The notes beneath the pieces are model-generated. The model was not told where the DNA came from and made no database searches. It worked only from the letters and a program-made list of their open reading frames with translations. A program made the translations under genes and the position numbers. A DNA stretch of 64,000 nt, taken from Acidobacteriota bacterium. Its GTDB lineage: Bacteria > Acidobacteriota > Terriglobia > Bryobacterales > Bryobacteraceae. Every line of letters starts with the position of its first letter. Position 1 is the first letter of the stretch. The stretch covers positions 1 through 64,000 of the forward strand of contig JAKOTR010000063.1 in NCBI GenBank assembly GCA_029776225.1, given 5' to 3'. Shown here piece by piece: positions 51,555 through 59,632 of the stretch.

Positions 51555-52916
51555 CTACAACACCGAAGCGAGCACCTGGTCCCAGGGCTTACGATAAGGC
51601 CTCACGAGCATGGCCGCGGCTTCTTTGTCTCCGATGATCGTTTCTTTTGCCGGGTCCCAGCGGACGCTCCGGCCCAGGCGCAGCGAAATGTTCGCCAGAT
51701 GGGTCGCGGTGGCGACGCGGTGTCCGTCCTCGACGTCGCAGAAGGGCAGCTTGCGCGTGCGCATCGAAGACAGCCAGTCGCGCTTGTTGAGCGCCATGGT
51801 GTCCTCGCGCTCGGGGCGCGCTTCTTCGCGCGGAGGCGGTTCGAAGTAGGGAACCGGTTTCTGATCCGTAGCGCGCGGCCCGCCCACCGGGTGGCCCAGG
51901 AAGCGTGGGATCAGGTTCTCCGGGTTGTTCTTCATTTCCGGAATGAGCAGGTTGTCGCCGCGCAGCACGAGCGTGCCTTGCGTGCCGATGAACTGGGACC
52001 CGCCGGCATTCGGATCGCGCGGCCCGGCCGCAGCTTCGCGGATCGAATAGAGCAGGATAAATCCGGGATAGGTGAACAGCGCGTCCTGGATATCGGGGGT
52101 TTCGCCGTCGTCCTCGAGCGCGTAGCGGCCGCCGTGCGATGAAACCAGCGTGGGCGCGTTTACGTTCATGATGTAGTGCATCTGGTCCAGGCTGTGCGCG
52201 GCGAGGTTGGTCATCTGGCCGCCCGAGTAATCCCAGAACCAGCGGAAGTGGTAGAGGGCGCGGTGGCTGGTGTAGGGTCTTTTCGGTGCTGGGCCGAGCC
52301 ACATATCGTAATCGAGGTCGGGCGGGGGATCGGTGACCGGGGTCTTGCCGAAGCCCGGCATCACGTTGCGGAACGCGCCCATGCGGACGCTGTGCACCTT
52401 GCCGAGTTTTCCGCTGGCCACGATCTCGCGCGCCATGGCCACGCCCCTGGCCGTGCGCCGCTGCGTGCCGACCGCCACCATGCGCTTGTACTTCCGCGCG
52501 GCGTTCACCATCCAGCGGCCTTCCTGGACGAACAGCGTGAGCGGCTTTTCGACGTAGACGTCCTTGCCGGCGGCGCACGCCAGAATGGTCATCAGGGCGT
52601 GCCAGTGGTCCGGCGTGGACACGACCACGCCGTCGACGTCCTTGTCTTCCAGCATTTTTCGGAAGTCCGGGTACCGCTTTGCGTTCGGATTCCCCATGAA
52701 GGCGATACCCTCTTCCATGCGCGGCTTGTAGACTTCACTGAGCGCCACAAGCTCCACGTCGGGCATCTTCTTGAAGTCGGCGATGTGCTGTTTGCCGATC
52801 AGCCCGTAGCCGATGAAGCCGAGGCCGATGCGGTCGTTCGCGCCGAGCACTCTCGCATAGGACGCAGCGGTCAGGGCGCCGAGAAAGCCCCTCCGGCTGG
52901 CAATAGTCTTTTCCAT
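51555..52916 (-). CDS. Tat-exported Gfo/Idh/MocA family oxidoreductase
   Basis: A 453-aa NAD(P)-dependent sugar oxidoreductase. A twin-arginine signal (S-R-R-G-F-L, 1 to about 25) precedes the Rossmann domain with GFIGYGLIGKQHI, and the conserved E-K-P-L (VYVEKPLT, near residue 120) holds the nicotinamide. The C-terminal substrate domain contains MTNLAAHSLDQMHYI. ATG 52916 follows GGAAGGGGGA. A likely role is oxidation of sugars at C3, as in the keto-sugar pathways of this phylum. It is 20 bp downstream of the TIM-barrel gene. Confidence 0.88.
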   Translation of the reverse strand: MEKTIASRRGFLGALTAASYARVLGANDRIGLGFIGYGLIGKQHIADFKKMPDVELVALSEVYKPRMEEGIAFMGNPNAKRYPDFRKMLEDKDVDGVVVSTPDHWHALMTILACAAGKDVYVEKPLTLFVQEGRWMVNAARKYKRMVAVGTQRRTARGVAMAREIVASGKLGKVHSVRMGAFRNVMPGFGKTPVTDPPPDLDYDMWLGPAPKRPYTSHRALYHFRWFWDYSGGQMTNLAAHSLDQMHYIMNVNAPTLVSSHGGRYALEDDGETPDIQDALFTYPGFILLYSIREAAAGPRDPNAGGSQFIGTQGTLVLRGDNLLIPEMKNNPENLIPRFLGHPVGGPRATDQKPVPYFEPPPREEARPEREDTMALNKRDWLSSMRTRKLPFCDVEDGHRVATATHLANISLRLGRSVRWDPAKETIIGDKEAAAMLVRPYRKPWDQVLASVL

Positions 52917-52936
52917 AGCGTCCCCCTTCCGGGAGT

Positions 52937-53974
52937 CTACTTGCGCAACCCCAGAACGTCGCGCGCGTAAGCGACCGACTTGGCCAGGTTGGAGGCTTCC
53001 AGCGCCAGAGCTTCTTCCTTGCTCATCTTCTCCAGCCACGGCAGCGGGTACTTCGGCTTGTGAGTCCGCACGTAGCGCAACATCCTGGCCAAATGGATGC
53101 CGTTGCGGTCAGGCATGGTGACCCAGTACTTGTCCGTGAGGCAGGGGATTTTGAGCGGGCTGCGGGTAAGGAAGTCCATCGAGAACTTGATGTTCGGGCG
53201 AGCCTTCACCATGATGTCGACGATCTGCTTGAGGGGCAGGTGGCCTTCGCCGAGCACCACTTCGGCCAAATAGAAGCCGTCCTCGTACTCCTCAACCGCC
53301 ATGTCCTTGATGTGGGCGTTCTTGACGAACGGCGCCAGGAGCTGGATCATTTCTAGCGGGTCGTCGAGCAGCGACATGTTGTTGCCGAAGTCGTAGCAGA
53401 CGCCCAGGTATTCGCTGCCGAATTCCTTCATGAGCGCGTACATCTCCTCGGCGGTCCAGTCCTTGTGGTTTTCGATGCCCATGGGCATCTTCATCCGTTC
53501 GACGATCCTGGCGGTGCGGGCCAGCCGCGCGCGGGAGTCTGCGACGAACTCCTTCCACTTCTCCAGGGAATCGAAGGTCTCGTAGCGGCGTCCGGCGAGG
53601 CAGACCGAGCGCATGCAGACGGCGCCGGCTTCCTGCGCGCCTTTGACGATTCTTTCGAAAGCGCTGGTGTCGTCGGTGCGGGGCATCATGCACGTGATCT
53701 CGACGTACACGCCCAATTCCTCGGCGCGCTTGCGGATCTGCTTCGGCAGTTCGGGCTCGAAGTCTGGGGGCAGGCTAAGCTGCGCGCCCCCAGCCCCGGT
53801 TCGAGCAGAGAGTTCCAGGTAATCGAGCGGTCTCCGTGACGGTCTGCTGACGGTGAAACAATCGGGGCTGAAACCCATAGTGGTCACCGGGCGCCCAGGT
53901 ACGTTTTGGGACCAGAGGTTGGTGGCAGCAGATGCGGCCACGGTGGCGGAAGTGAGAAATTCTCTGCGATTCAT
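52937..53974 (-). CDS. Tat-exported sugar isomerase-like TIM-barrel protein
   Basis: A 345-aa protein with a twin-arginine start (N-R-R-E-F-L) and a barrel of the xylose-isomerase-like family. Candidate metal and catalytic residues are E in GIENHKDW, D in VCYDFGNN and H in NAHIKDM. It lacks the second motif of DNA endonuclease IV and so is a sugar isomerase/epimerase. ATG 53974 follows AGGAGA. It is 42 bp after the enolase-superfamily gene and 20 bp before the Gfo/Idh gene, one operon. Confidence 0.83.
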   Translation of the reverse strand: MNRREFLTSATVAASAATNLWSQNVPGRPVTTMGFSPDCFTVSRPSRRPLDYLELSARTGAGGAQLSLPPDFEPELPKQIRKRAEELGVYVEITCMMPRTDDTSAFERIVKGAQEAGAVCMRSVCLAGRRYETFDSLEKWKEFVADSRARLARTARIVERMKMPMGIENHKDWTAEEMYALMKEFGSEYLGVCYDFGNNMSLLDDPLEMIQLLAPFVKNAHIKDMAVEEYEDGFYLAEVVLGEGHLPLKQIVDIMVKARPNIKFSMDFLTRSPLKIPCLTDKYWVTMPDRNGIHLARMLRYVRTHKPKYPLPWLEKMSKEEALALEASNLAKSVAYARDVLGLRK

Positions 53975-54016
53975 ACCTGTTCTCCTGAATATTTGCCCCA
54001 GACTTGCCCAAGCTCT

Positions 54017-55243
54017 CTACGCCCAGTCGGTTTCGCCGCGCCCGATGTGGTCGCGGATGAAGCCCGGGTCGATTTCCAGTCCGAGTCCCGGTCCGGCCGG
54101 GAGCTGGAACATCGAATTCTTGACCACTGGAGGATTGCCGGCAGCCATCTTTTCGATAACACGCTCGGGACGGCCCAGCCGGGACTCCATACGGTAAAAA
54201 TTCTGGATAGACGCCGCCAGGTGTGCCGTCGCGTAAGTTCTTACAAGAGTGCCTATGTTATGCAGGGCCACTGGCGTGGAGGAGAGGGCCGCGTAGTCGG
54301 CGATCTTTTTGCACCCGGTGAATCCGCCCGCGAACGAGATGTCGGGATGGACGATATCGGCGGCGCGATTGTCCAGAAACGGCCTGAACTGGCGCACGAG
54401 TTCCAGTTTTTCTCCTGTCATGACGGGAGTCTTGGTGGACTGCTTGACCGCCAGCCAGCCTTCCGAAAATTGAATTTCGTTCAGTGGATCTTCGATGAAA
54501 ACCGGATTGATGAATTCGGTCACTTTAGCGACGGCCATCGCGGAGGGGATGCTGTACTGGTTGTGGCAGTGGACCCCGATATCGATCGTGTCGCCCAGAG
54601 CCTCGCGCAGATTGGCGAATCCCCGCGCGATTTTCTTCAACTGGTCTGAGCTGAGGATGGGACCGACGCGCTCACCGCGAAGCGCCTGCGTCGGCTCGAT
54701 CTTGAAAGCGTTAAAACCTTCGGGCGCCTGAAGGACCATCTGGGCCCACTCCCGGCATGAAGCCGGGTCGAGCATGTTTTTCAGCGAGTCCCCGTGCGAG
54801 TACATGGGAACGCTTTCCCGGAAAGGTCCGCCCATCAGCCGGTAGATGGGCAAGCCGGTCACCTTTCCGGCGATGTCCCACAGGGCGATGTCAATGCCGC
54901 TGATGGTCGGGATGCTGGGCAGGAACGGGTGCTTCCGCGAAACCATGTTCTGGAAGTGGCGCTCAATCGCCAGCGGGTCCTGGCCGATCAGCCCGCGCGA
55001 CAGCAGCGCGATCTGCACCCGCGCCATGGGCGCGTTCACGCCGGTTTCGCCGTATCCGGTGATTCCGGCGTCGGTTTCCACCTTTACCAGGCAGCCATCT
55101 CCCTGAATATCGAGTTGCAGCGCCTTGATGGCGGTGATTTTCAGTTGGCCCTTAAAGGGCGCGGCCAAAGCTTTGTATCGCGCCAGCCACGGCCCGGCGG
55201 GCAGCGCGGCGGCCAGCCGCAACAAGTCTCTACGTGTCCACAT
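54017..55243 (-). CDS. Tat-exported mandelate racemase/enolase-superfamily dehydratase
   Basis: A 408-aa protein. A twin-arginine start (T-R-R-D-L-L) and signal peptide (1 to about 28) precede the enolase-superfamily barrel. FKIEP would hold the lysine, VHCHNQYS a metal or base region, and FIEDPLNE, MTGEKL and VHPDISFAGG the metal-binding glutamates and aspartate. The overall pattern recalls galactonate or gluconate dehydratases (DgoD, mannonate dehydratase subgroups). An exported member is unusual. ATG 55243 follows AGGAGG. Confidence 0.8.
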   Translation of the reverse strand: MWTRRDLLRLAAALPAGPWLARYKALAAPFKGQLKITAIKALQLDIQGDGCLVKVETDAGITGYGETGVNAPMARVQIALLSRGLIGQDPLAIERHFQNMVSRKHPFLPSIPTISGIDIALWDIAGKVTGLPIYRLMGGPFRESVPMYSHGDSLKNMLDPASCREWAQMVLQAPEGFNAFKIEPTQALRGERVGPILSSDQLKKIARGFANLREALGDTIDIGVHCHNQYSIPSAMAVAKVTEFINPVFIEDPLNEIQFSEGWLAVKQSTKTPVMTGEKLELVRQFRPFLDNRAADIVHPDISFAGGFTGCKKIADYAALSSTPVALHNIGTLVRTYATAHLAASIQNFYRMESRLGRPERVIEKMAAGNPPVVKNSMFQLPAGPGLGLEIDPGFIRDHIGRGETDWA

Positions 55244-55375
55244 CGTTCCTCCTAGCAGATAGCTCCAATGGGTTTATTGGCTGCCATATCACTTCAGCAG
55301 CGCAGGTACGATCATAGATCGGAAAGGGCGAAAGATCAAAGTGTTCAGGCCGCATATCCCGTCCCTGTTATCCTG

Positions 55376-57217
55376 ATGAAAGTGGAAGAGGAAATCCTGG
55401 GCAAGGTCTATGACGGCCGGCTCATGCGCCGTCTGCTGGGCTACCTGAAACCTTACCGCGGCGTGGTGGCTATATGCGTTGTCCTGCTGCTCGCCGCGTC
55501 GGTGCTCCAGGTAGTCGGACCGCTGCTCACCAAGATGGCGGTGGACAAGTACCTGGCGCCGGTGCCGTCCCAGGCCGCGACGCCTCTGGACCCGTATCTG
55601 TCGGCAAATCCCTGGATCGGCCTGGCCCAGATTTCCACGCTGTTTCTGCTGGCGCTGCTTGGCGCGTTCCTGTTCGATTTCGCCCAGGCTTACCTGATGC
55701 AGTGGACCGGACAGCACGCGATGCTCGATCTGCGCCGGCAGTTGATGGCGCACTTGCAGCGGCTCGATTTGTCCTATTACGACCGCACGCCCGTGGGACG
55801 GATGGTGACGCGCGTGACAACGGACGTGGACGCTCTCAACGAGCTGCTCGCCTCGGGGCTGGTGACGATCATCGGCGACGTACTGACGCTCAGTTTCGTG
55901 GTCATCGTGATGCTGAAACTGAGCGCCCCGATGACCGGCCTTCTGCTGGCCGTTATGCCGTTTGTGGTGCTGGTGACCGTAATCTTCCGCCGCAGCGCAA
56001 CACAGAGCTACCGGCGCATCCGCGTCGCCATCGCGCGCATCAACTCCTACCTTCAGGAGCACATCAGCGGCATGGCGGTGCTCCAGTTGTTCAACCGGGA
56101 GAAAAAGAGCGGCCAGGAGTTCGATGAAATCAACCGGCAGCACATGCTGGCGTTCAAGGAGGCGATCGTCGCCTATGCCTGGTTCTACCCGGCGGTGGAG
56201 TTTCTGGCGATGCTGGCGCTGGCAATGCTGTTGACCTATTCGGGGTTCCGCATCAACGAGGGCAGCCTGACGCTGGGCGTGCTGGTGGCGTTCCTGCAAT
56301 ACGGCATGCGGTTCTTCCGGCCGATCCAGGACCTCAGCGAAAAGTACAACCTGCTGCAATCGGCGATGGCCGCCTCCGAACGGATTTTCGCGCTGCTGGA
56401 TACACCGGTAAAGATCCAGGCTCCGGCGGAAGCGAAAAAATTCCCCGCCGGCCCGGCGCGCATCGAGTTCGACAAAGTCTGGTTTGCTTACCGCGGCGAA
56501 GAGTGGGTGCTGCGCGATGTCAGCTTCGCGATCGAGCCCGGCGAGACGGTGGCCGTCGTGGGGCACACGGGCGCGGGCAAGACCACCCTGATCAGCCTGC
56601 TGCTGCGGTTCTACGACGTGCAGCGCGGGGCGATCCGGATCGGCGGCGTCGATATACGGGAACTCGATCCGCGGGACCTGCGGCGGCATTTCGGGGTCGT
56701 GCTTCAGGATCCGCACCTGTTTTCGGGCACCATCGAGGGCAACATCCGGCTGGGGACGGAATGGATCAGCGAGGAGGCGCTGGTGTCGGCCGTGGAACAG
56801 GTGAGCCTGCTCGATTTCATTGATTCGCTCCCGGACGGTTTCGCCCAGCCGGTGCGCGAACGCGGCGACGGGCTTTCGACCGGCCAGAAACAGCTCATCA
56901 GCTTCGCACGCGCGCTGGCGCACAACCCGAGATTTCTGGTTCTGGACGAGGCCACATCGAGCGTGGACACCGAAACCGAGTTCCGGGTGCGCGAGGCGCT
57001 GGCGCGGATGGTGAAAGGGCGCACGGCGATCGTGATCGCGCACCGGCTGTCCACCATCCAGAAAGCGGACCGCATCCTGGTGATGCACAAAGGCACGCTG
57101 CGGGAATCCGGGACCCACCAGGAACTGCTCGCGGCCCGCGGCATCTATTGGAAGCTCTACCAGTTACAGTACAAGGACCAGGAACGCACCCTGCCGCCGG
57201 CGGGAAAGGCTGTCTGA
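55376..57217 (+). CDS. ABC exporter, fused membrane-ATPase subunit
   Basis: A 613-aa half-transporter. Six membrane helices (about 25-330) are followed by an ATPase with Walker A GHTGAGKTT, Q-loop LQDPHLFSG, signature LSTGQ, Walker B FLVLDEATSSVD and switch histidine AHRLST. The order matches MsbA/MDR exporters of lipids, drugs or peptides. The substrate is unknown. ATG 55376 is used; a longer in-frame reading begins 108 bases upstream without support. It is followed by the small lipoprotein gene after 17 bp. Confidence 0.92.
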   Translation: MKVEEEILGKVYDGRLMRRLLGYLKPYRGVVAICVVLLLAASVLQVVGPLLTKMAVDKYLAPVPSQAATPLDPYLSANPWIGLAQISTLFLLALLGAFLFDFAQAYLMQWTGQHAMLDLRRQLMAHLQRLDLSYYDRTPVGRMVTRVTTDVDALNELLASGLVTIIGDVLTLSFVVIVMLKLSAPMTGLLLAVMPFVVLVTVIFRRSATQSYRRIRVAIARINSYLQEHISGMAVLQLFNREKKSGQEFDEINRQHMLAFKEAIVAYAWFYPAVEFLAMLALAMLLTYSGFRINEGSLTLGVLVAFLQYGMRFFRPIQDLSEKYNLLQSAMAASERIFALLDTPVKIQAPAEAKKFPAGPARIEFDKVWFAYRGEEWVLRDVSFAIEPGETVAVVGHTGAGKTTLISLLLRFYDVQRGAIRIGGVDIRELDPRDLRRHFGVVLQDPHLFSGTIEGNIRLGTEWISEEALVSAVEQVSLLDFIDSLPDGFAQPVRERGDGLSTGQKQLISFARALAHNPRFLVLDEATSSVDTETEFRVREALARMVKGRTAIVIAHRLSTIQKADRILVMHKGTLRESGTHQELLAARGIYWKLYQLQYKDQERTLPPAGKAV

Positions 57218-57234
57218 GGGCGGCGGAAAGTAGA

Positions 57235-57864
57235 ATGGATTTTTGGTTCTGTATGCGCGTATTCCGTCTGATGCCCGCGGCGCTGCCGCTGTTTTTCCTG
57301 CTTTCCGGGTGTTCCGGCGACCCGAAGCCCGCTGCGGTTGAGCCGCCGCCCGAGCCCGTCCCGGCGCTTTCCGCCTTCAGCGGGATGTACGCCCACGCAC
57401 GGGCCTGGGCGCCGGACGTCGAGTTGCTGCGGGTGGCGCAAATCGATGTCGATGGAGTGCAGGCGGAGGGCGGGAAGGCCGCAGCCTGGGAGGCGGACTT
57501 TGTCTCGCGGGCAACGGGGCGCGTTCGCCGCTTCACGTACTCGGTGGTGCACCAGCCGGAGAGGAACCTGCGACGCGGGGTGTCCGCCCAGGTGGAGGCC
57601 AGGTGGGCCGGCGGCGGAGGATCGGAACCGTTCAACGTTCAGGCGTTCCGCAAGGATTCCACCGTTGCTTACGAGACGGCGATGAAGAAGGGCCGCGAGT
57701 ATGCGCGCAAGAACCCGCAGGCGCCGGTGAAACTTGTGCTCGAAAAGACAAACCGATTCGCCAGCCCGGCTTGGCGGGTATATTGGGGCGAATCGGTTTC
57801 GACCAGCGGATTTTCGGTATTCGTGGACGCGACGACCGGCGATTTTCTGGGGACCAGCCGGTAG
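57235..57864 (+). CDS. Hypothetical lipoprotein
   Basis: A 209-aa exported lipoprotein. The signal peptide ends with a lipobox, L-L-S-G-C (cysteine near residue 26). The mature part has a proline-rich start, then an alpha/beta domain (about 50-205), ending in a strand pair FSVFVDATTGDFLG that resembles the PepSY repeat. I do not recognise a specific family. ATG 57235 is preceded by GGAAAG; ATG 57253 is an alternative. It follows the ABC exporter in one unit and may act with it. Confidence 0.75.
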   Translation: MDFWFCMRVFRLMPAALPLFFLLSGCSGDPKPAAVEPPPEPVPALSAFSGMYAHARAWAPDVELLRVAQIDVDGVQAEGGKAAAWEADFVSRATGRVRRFTYSVVHQPERNLRRGVSAQVEARWAGGGGSEPFNVQAFRKDSTVAYETAMKKGREYARKNPQAPVKLVLEKTNRFASPAWRVYWGESVSTSGFSVFVDATTGDFLGTSR

Positions 57865-57879
57865 CGTTTCCCTCGCGAC

Positions 57880-59193
57880 TCAGCCTTCGCTGACTTTATT
57901 GGTCTCGATGTTCCAGCGAATGCGGCGCTTCTTGCGGTATGCCAGGTTCCCCAAGTGGGCCGCGCCGGCCGCGTAGTGTCCTTCCTCGGCCGTTTCCATG
58001 CTCGGCAAGTTTTCGCGCAGGGACTTGAGGAAGTACTCGTGGTGCTCAAGCCCGCGCTCGACGGGAAATTCCTGGGGAGGCTTGGTGCGCTGGGCTGCCG
58101 GCCGCTTTCCGCCGCCGTATCCGATCGAGGCGAGATATTTTTCCTTGGCCGCCTCGGTCCAGCCGTTCAACCCGTACCACGCTATCGGCGACGGCGGAGG
58201 CTCAAACGTCACCAGGACGCTGTTCCTGCCGAAGCTGAGGCTCGCTTCGGAGCCGCAAACGAGAAAGCCGGTGGCGCGCCGCGAACTGCCGAGGTTTGCC
58301 GTGATCTCGAGCAGGAAGTTGGGGTACTCGTAGACCCCGGTCAGCAGGTCGGGGCAGGTGCGGCCGTCGTCGAAGCGGTAGATGCCGCCCTGCGCCACTG
58401 CCGACAACGGCGCCTTGACGTCCATAACCTCGTGGAAGGTGGTGAAGTTGTGTACCCAGAGGTCCGTGGCCACGCCGCCGGAATACTCCCACCAGCACCG
58501 CCAGCGGAACACGCGCTTGGCGTCGAAGGGAATCTTGGGCGCGGGACCGAGCCACCGTTTCCAGTCGATGGTTTCTGGCGAGGCGTCCTCTGGAATCGGG
58601 TACACCCAGGCGCCCTCGGGGCTGTTGCGGTTGTCGGAGAGCCGGCACTGGTTGAGTTTGCCGAGAATGCCGGATTTCACGACCTCGCGGGCCTTGGCCG
58701 TGAGGGTGCTCGTCTTGTTCTGGCTGCCTACCATCAGGAGCTTACCCGACTTTTTCACCGCGTCGATAATCTGCTTGCCCTCCTCGATGGTGTAGGTCAG
58801 CGGCTTTTCGACGTAGACATGCTTGCCGGCCGCGAGCGAGTCGAGGACCATGCGGGCGTGCCAGTGATCGGGCGTGGCAATGACCACGGCGTCGATATCC
58901 TGGCGGGCGAGGATGTCGTGGTAGTCCTTGGTGACCTCGATCTTGCCCCCGGTGGCCTCCTTGGCCCAATCGAGGTGCCCGTCATAGCAATCGGCCACCA
59001 TCACGGCCCTGACGCCCGGGGTCTTCCTGAAGACATCCATAAGGTATGAGCCGCGAATGCCCACCCCGATGAACCCGAGGGCGATCTGGTCGTTGGGGCC
59101 GGCGCCCTTCAACTCCGGCTTCGGGCCGGCCAGCTTAAACAACATCGCCGCAGGCGCGGCGGTGCGAATAAAAAAGCGTCGTGTAGGTTCCAT
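57880..59193 (-). CDS. Tat-exported Gfo/Idh/MocA family oxidoreductase, second copy
   Basis: A 437-aa oxidoreductase paralogous to the gene at 51555. It has a twin-arginine type start (T-R-R-F-F-I), the Rossmann motif GFIGVGIRGSYLMD and VYVEKPLT, and the substrate domain motif ATDLWVHNFTTFHEVM. ATG 59193 is used. It converges on the lipoprotein gene, 15 bp from stop to stop, and has no sugar genes adjacent. The substrate is unknown. Confidence 0.87.
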   Translation of the reverse strand: MEPTRRFFIRTAAPAAMLFKLAGPKPELKGAGPNDQIALGFIGVGIRGSYLMDVFRKTPGVRAVMVADCYDGHLDWAKEATGGKIEVTKDYHDILARQDIDAVVIATPDHWHARMVLDSLAAGKHVYVEKPLTYTIEEGKQIIDAVKKSGKLLMVGSQNKTSTLTAKAREVVKSGILGKLNQCRLSDNRNSPEGAWVYPIPEDASPETIDWKRWLGPAPKIPFDAKRVFRWRCWWEYSGGVATDLWVHNFTTFHEVMDVKAPLSAVAQGGIYRFDDGRTCPDLLTGVYEYPNFLLEITANLGSSRRATGFLVCGSEASLSFGRNSVLVTFEPPPSPIAWYGLNGWTEAAKEKYLASIGYGGGKRPAAQRTKPPQEFPVERGLEHHEYFLKSLRENLPSMETAEEGHYAAGAAHLGNLAYRKKRRIRWNIETNKVSEG

Positions 59194-59347
59194 CTCGTAG
59201 TTTTGGCGGTTCGGCAAAACGATTTGTTACGCGCCGGCGCGAGGATTTAGGGGAGCCGGCAGGCCCGCCGGGCGTGTGATTCGGACCTTATTTTGCTTTG
59301 CCAGATTTGCTACGCGGTTTAATATGTAGGCTGAAAAGGAGTTGGCC

Positions 59348-59611
59348 ATGAATCCGCTTTTGGTTTTTGTGGTCTATGGCGCCGCTTTTCTGCTGGCGCT
59401 GGCTCTGTTGTACCGCTACTGCGTAGGGTGGTACTGGCACGCTCTCAGTATTGTCATCGCTTTCGTGATCGGCCTGACGCCTTTTCCCGAGGGGTGGCGG
59501 CCCCCGGATCTGGTGGTCGGGTTCTTCTTCGTTTTCCTTTTCGTTTGGGGGTTCGGCGCCCCGTTCTTCCGGGGGCGTCATCGCCGCTCGCTAACACAGC
59601 GCAACGCCTGA
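59348..59611 (+). CDS. Small membrane protein, unknown
   Basis: An 87-aa protein with two or three transmembrane helices (about 4-22, 30-47, 57-74) and a basic C-terminus. ATG 59348 follows AAGGAG at good spacing. No family is recognised. It is a single gene convergent with the malic enzyme gene. Confidence 0.7.
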   Translation: MNPLLVFVVYGAAFLLALALLYRYCVGWYWHALSIVIAFVIGLTPFPEGWRPPDLVVGFFFVFLFVWGFGAPFFRGRHRRSLTQRNA

Positions 59612-59632
59612 CCAAGCAAGGACGCCGCAGGA

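Noticed and set aside
55289-57118. Minus-strand frame of about 600 codons opposite the ABC exporter
   Set aside because: Antisense shadow, His/Gln/Arg-rich, no motif.
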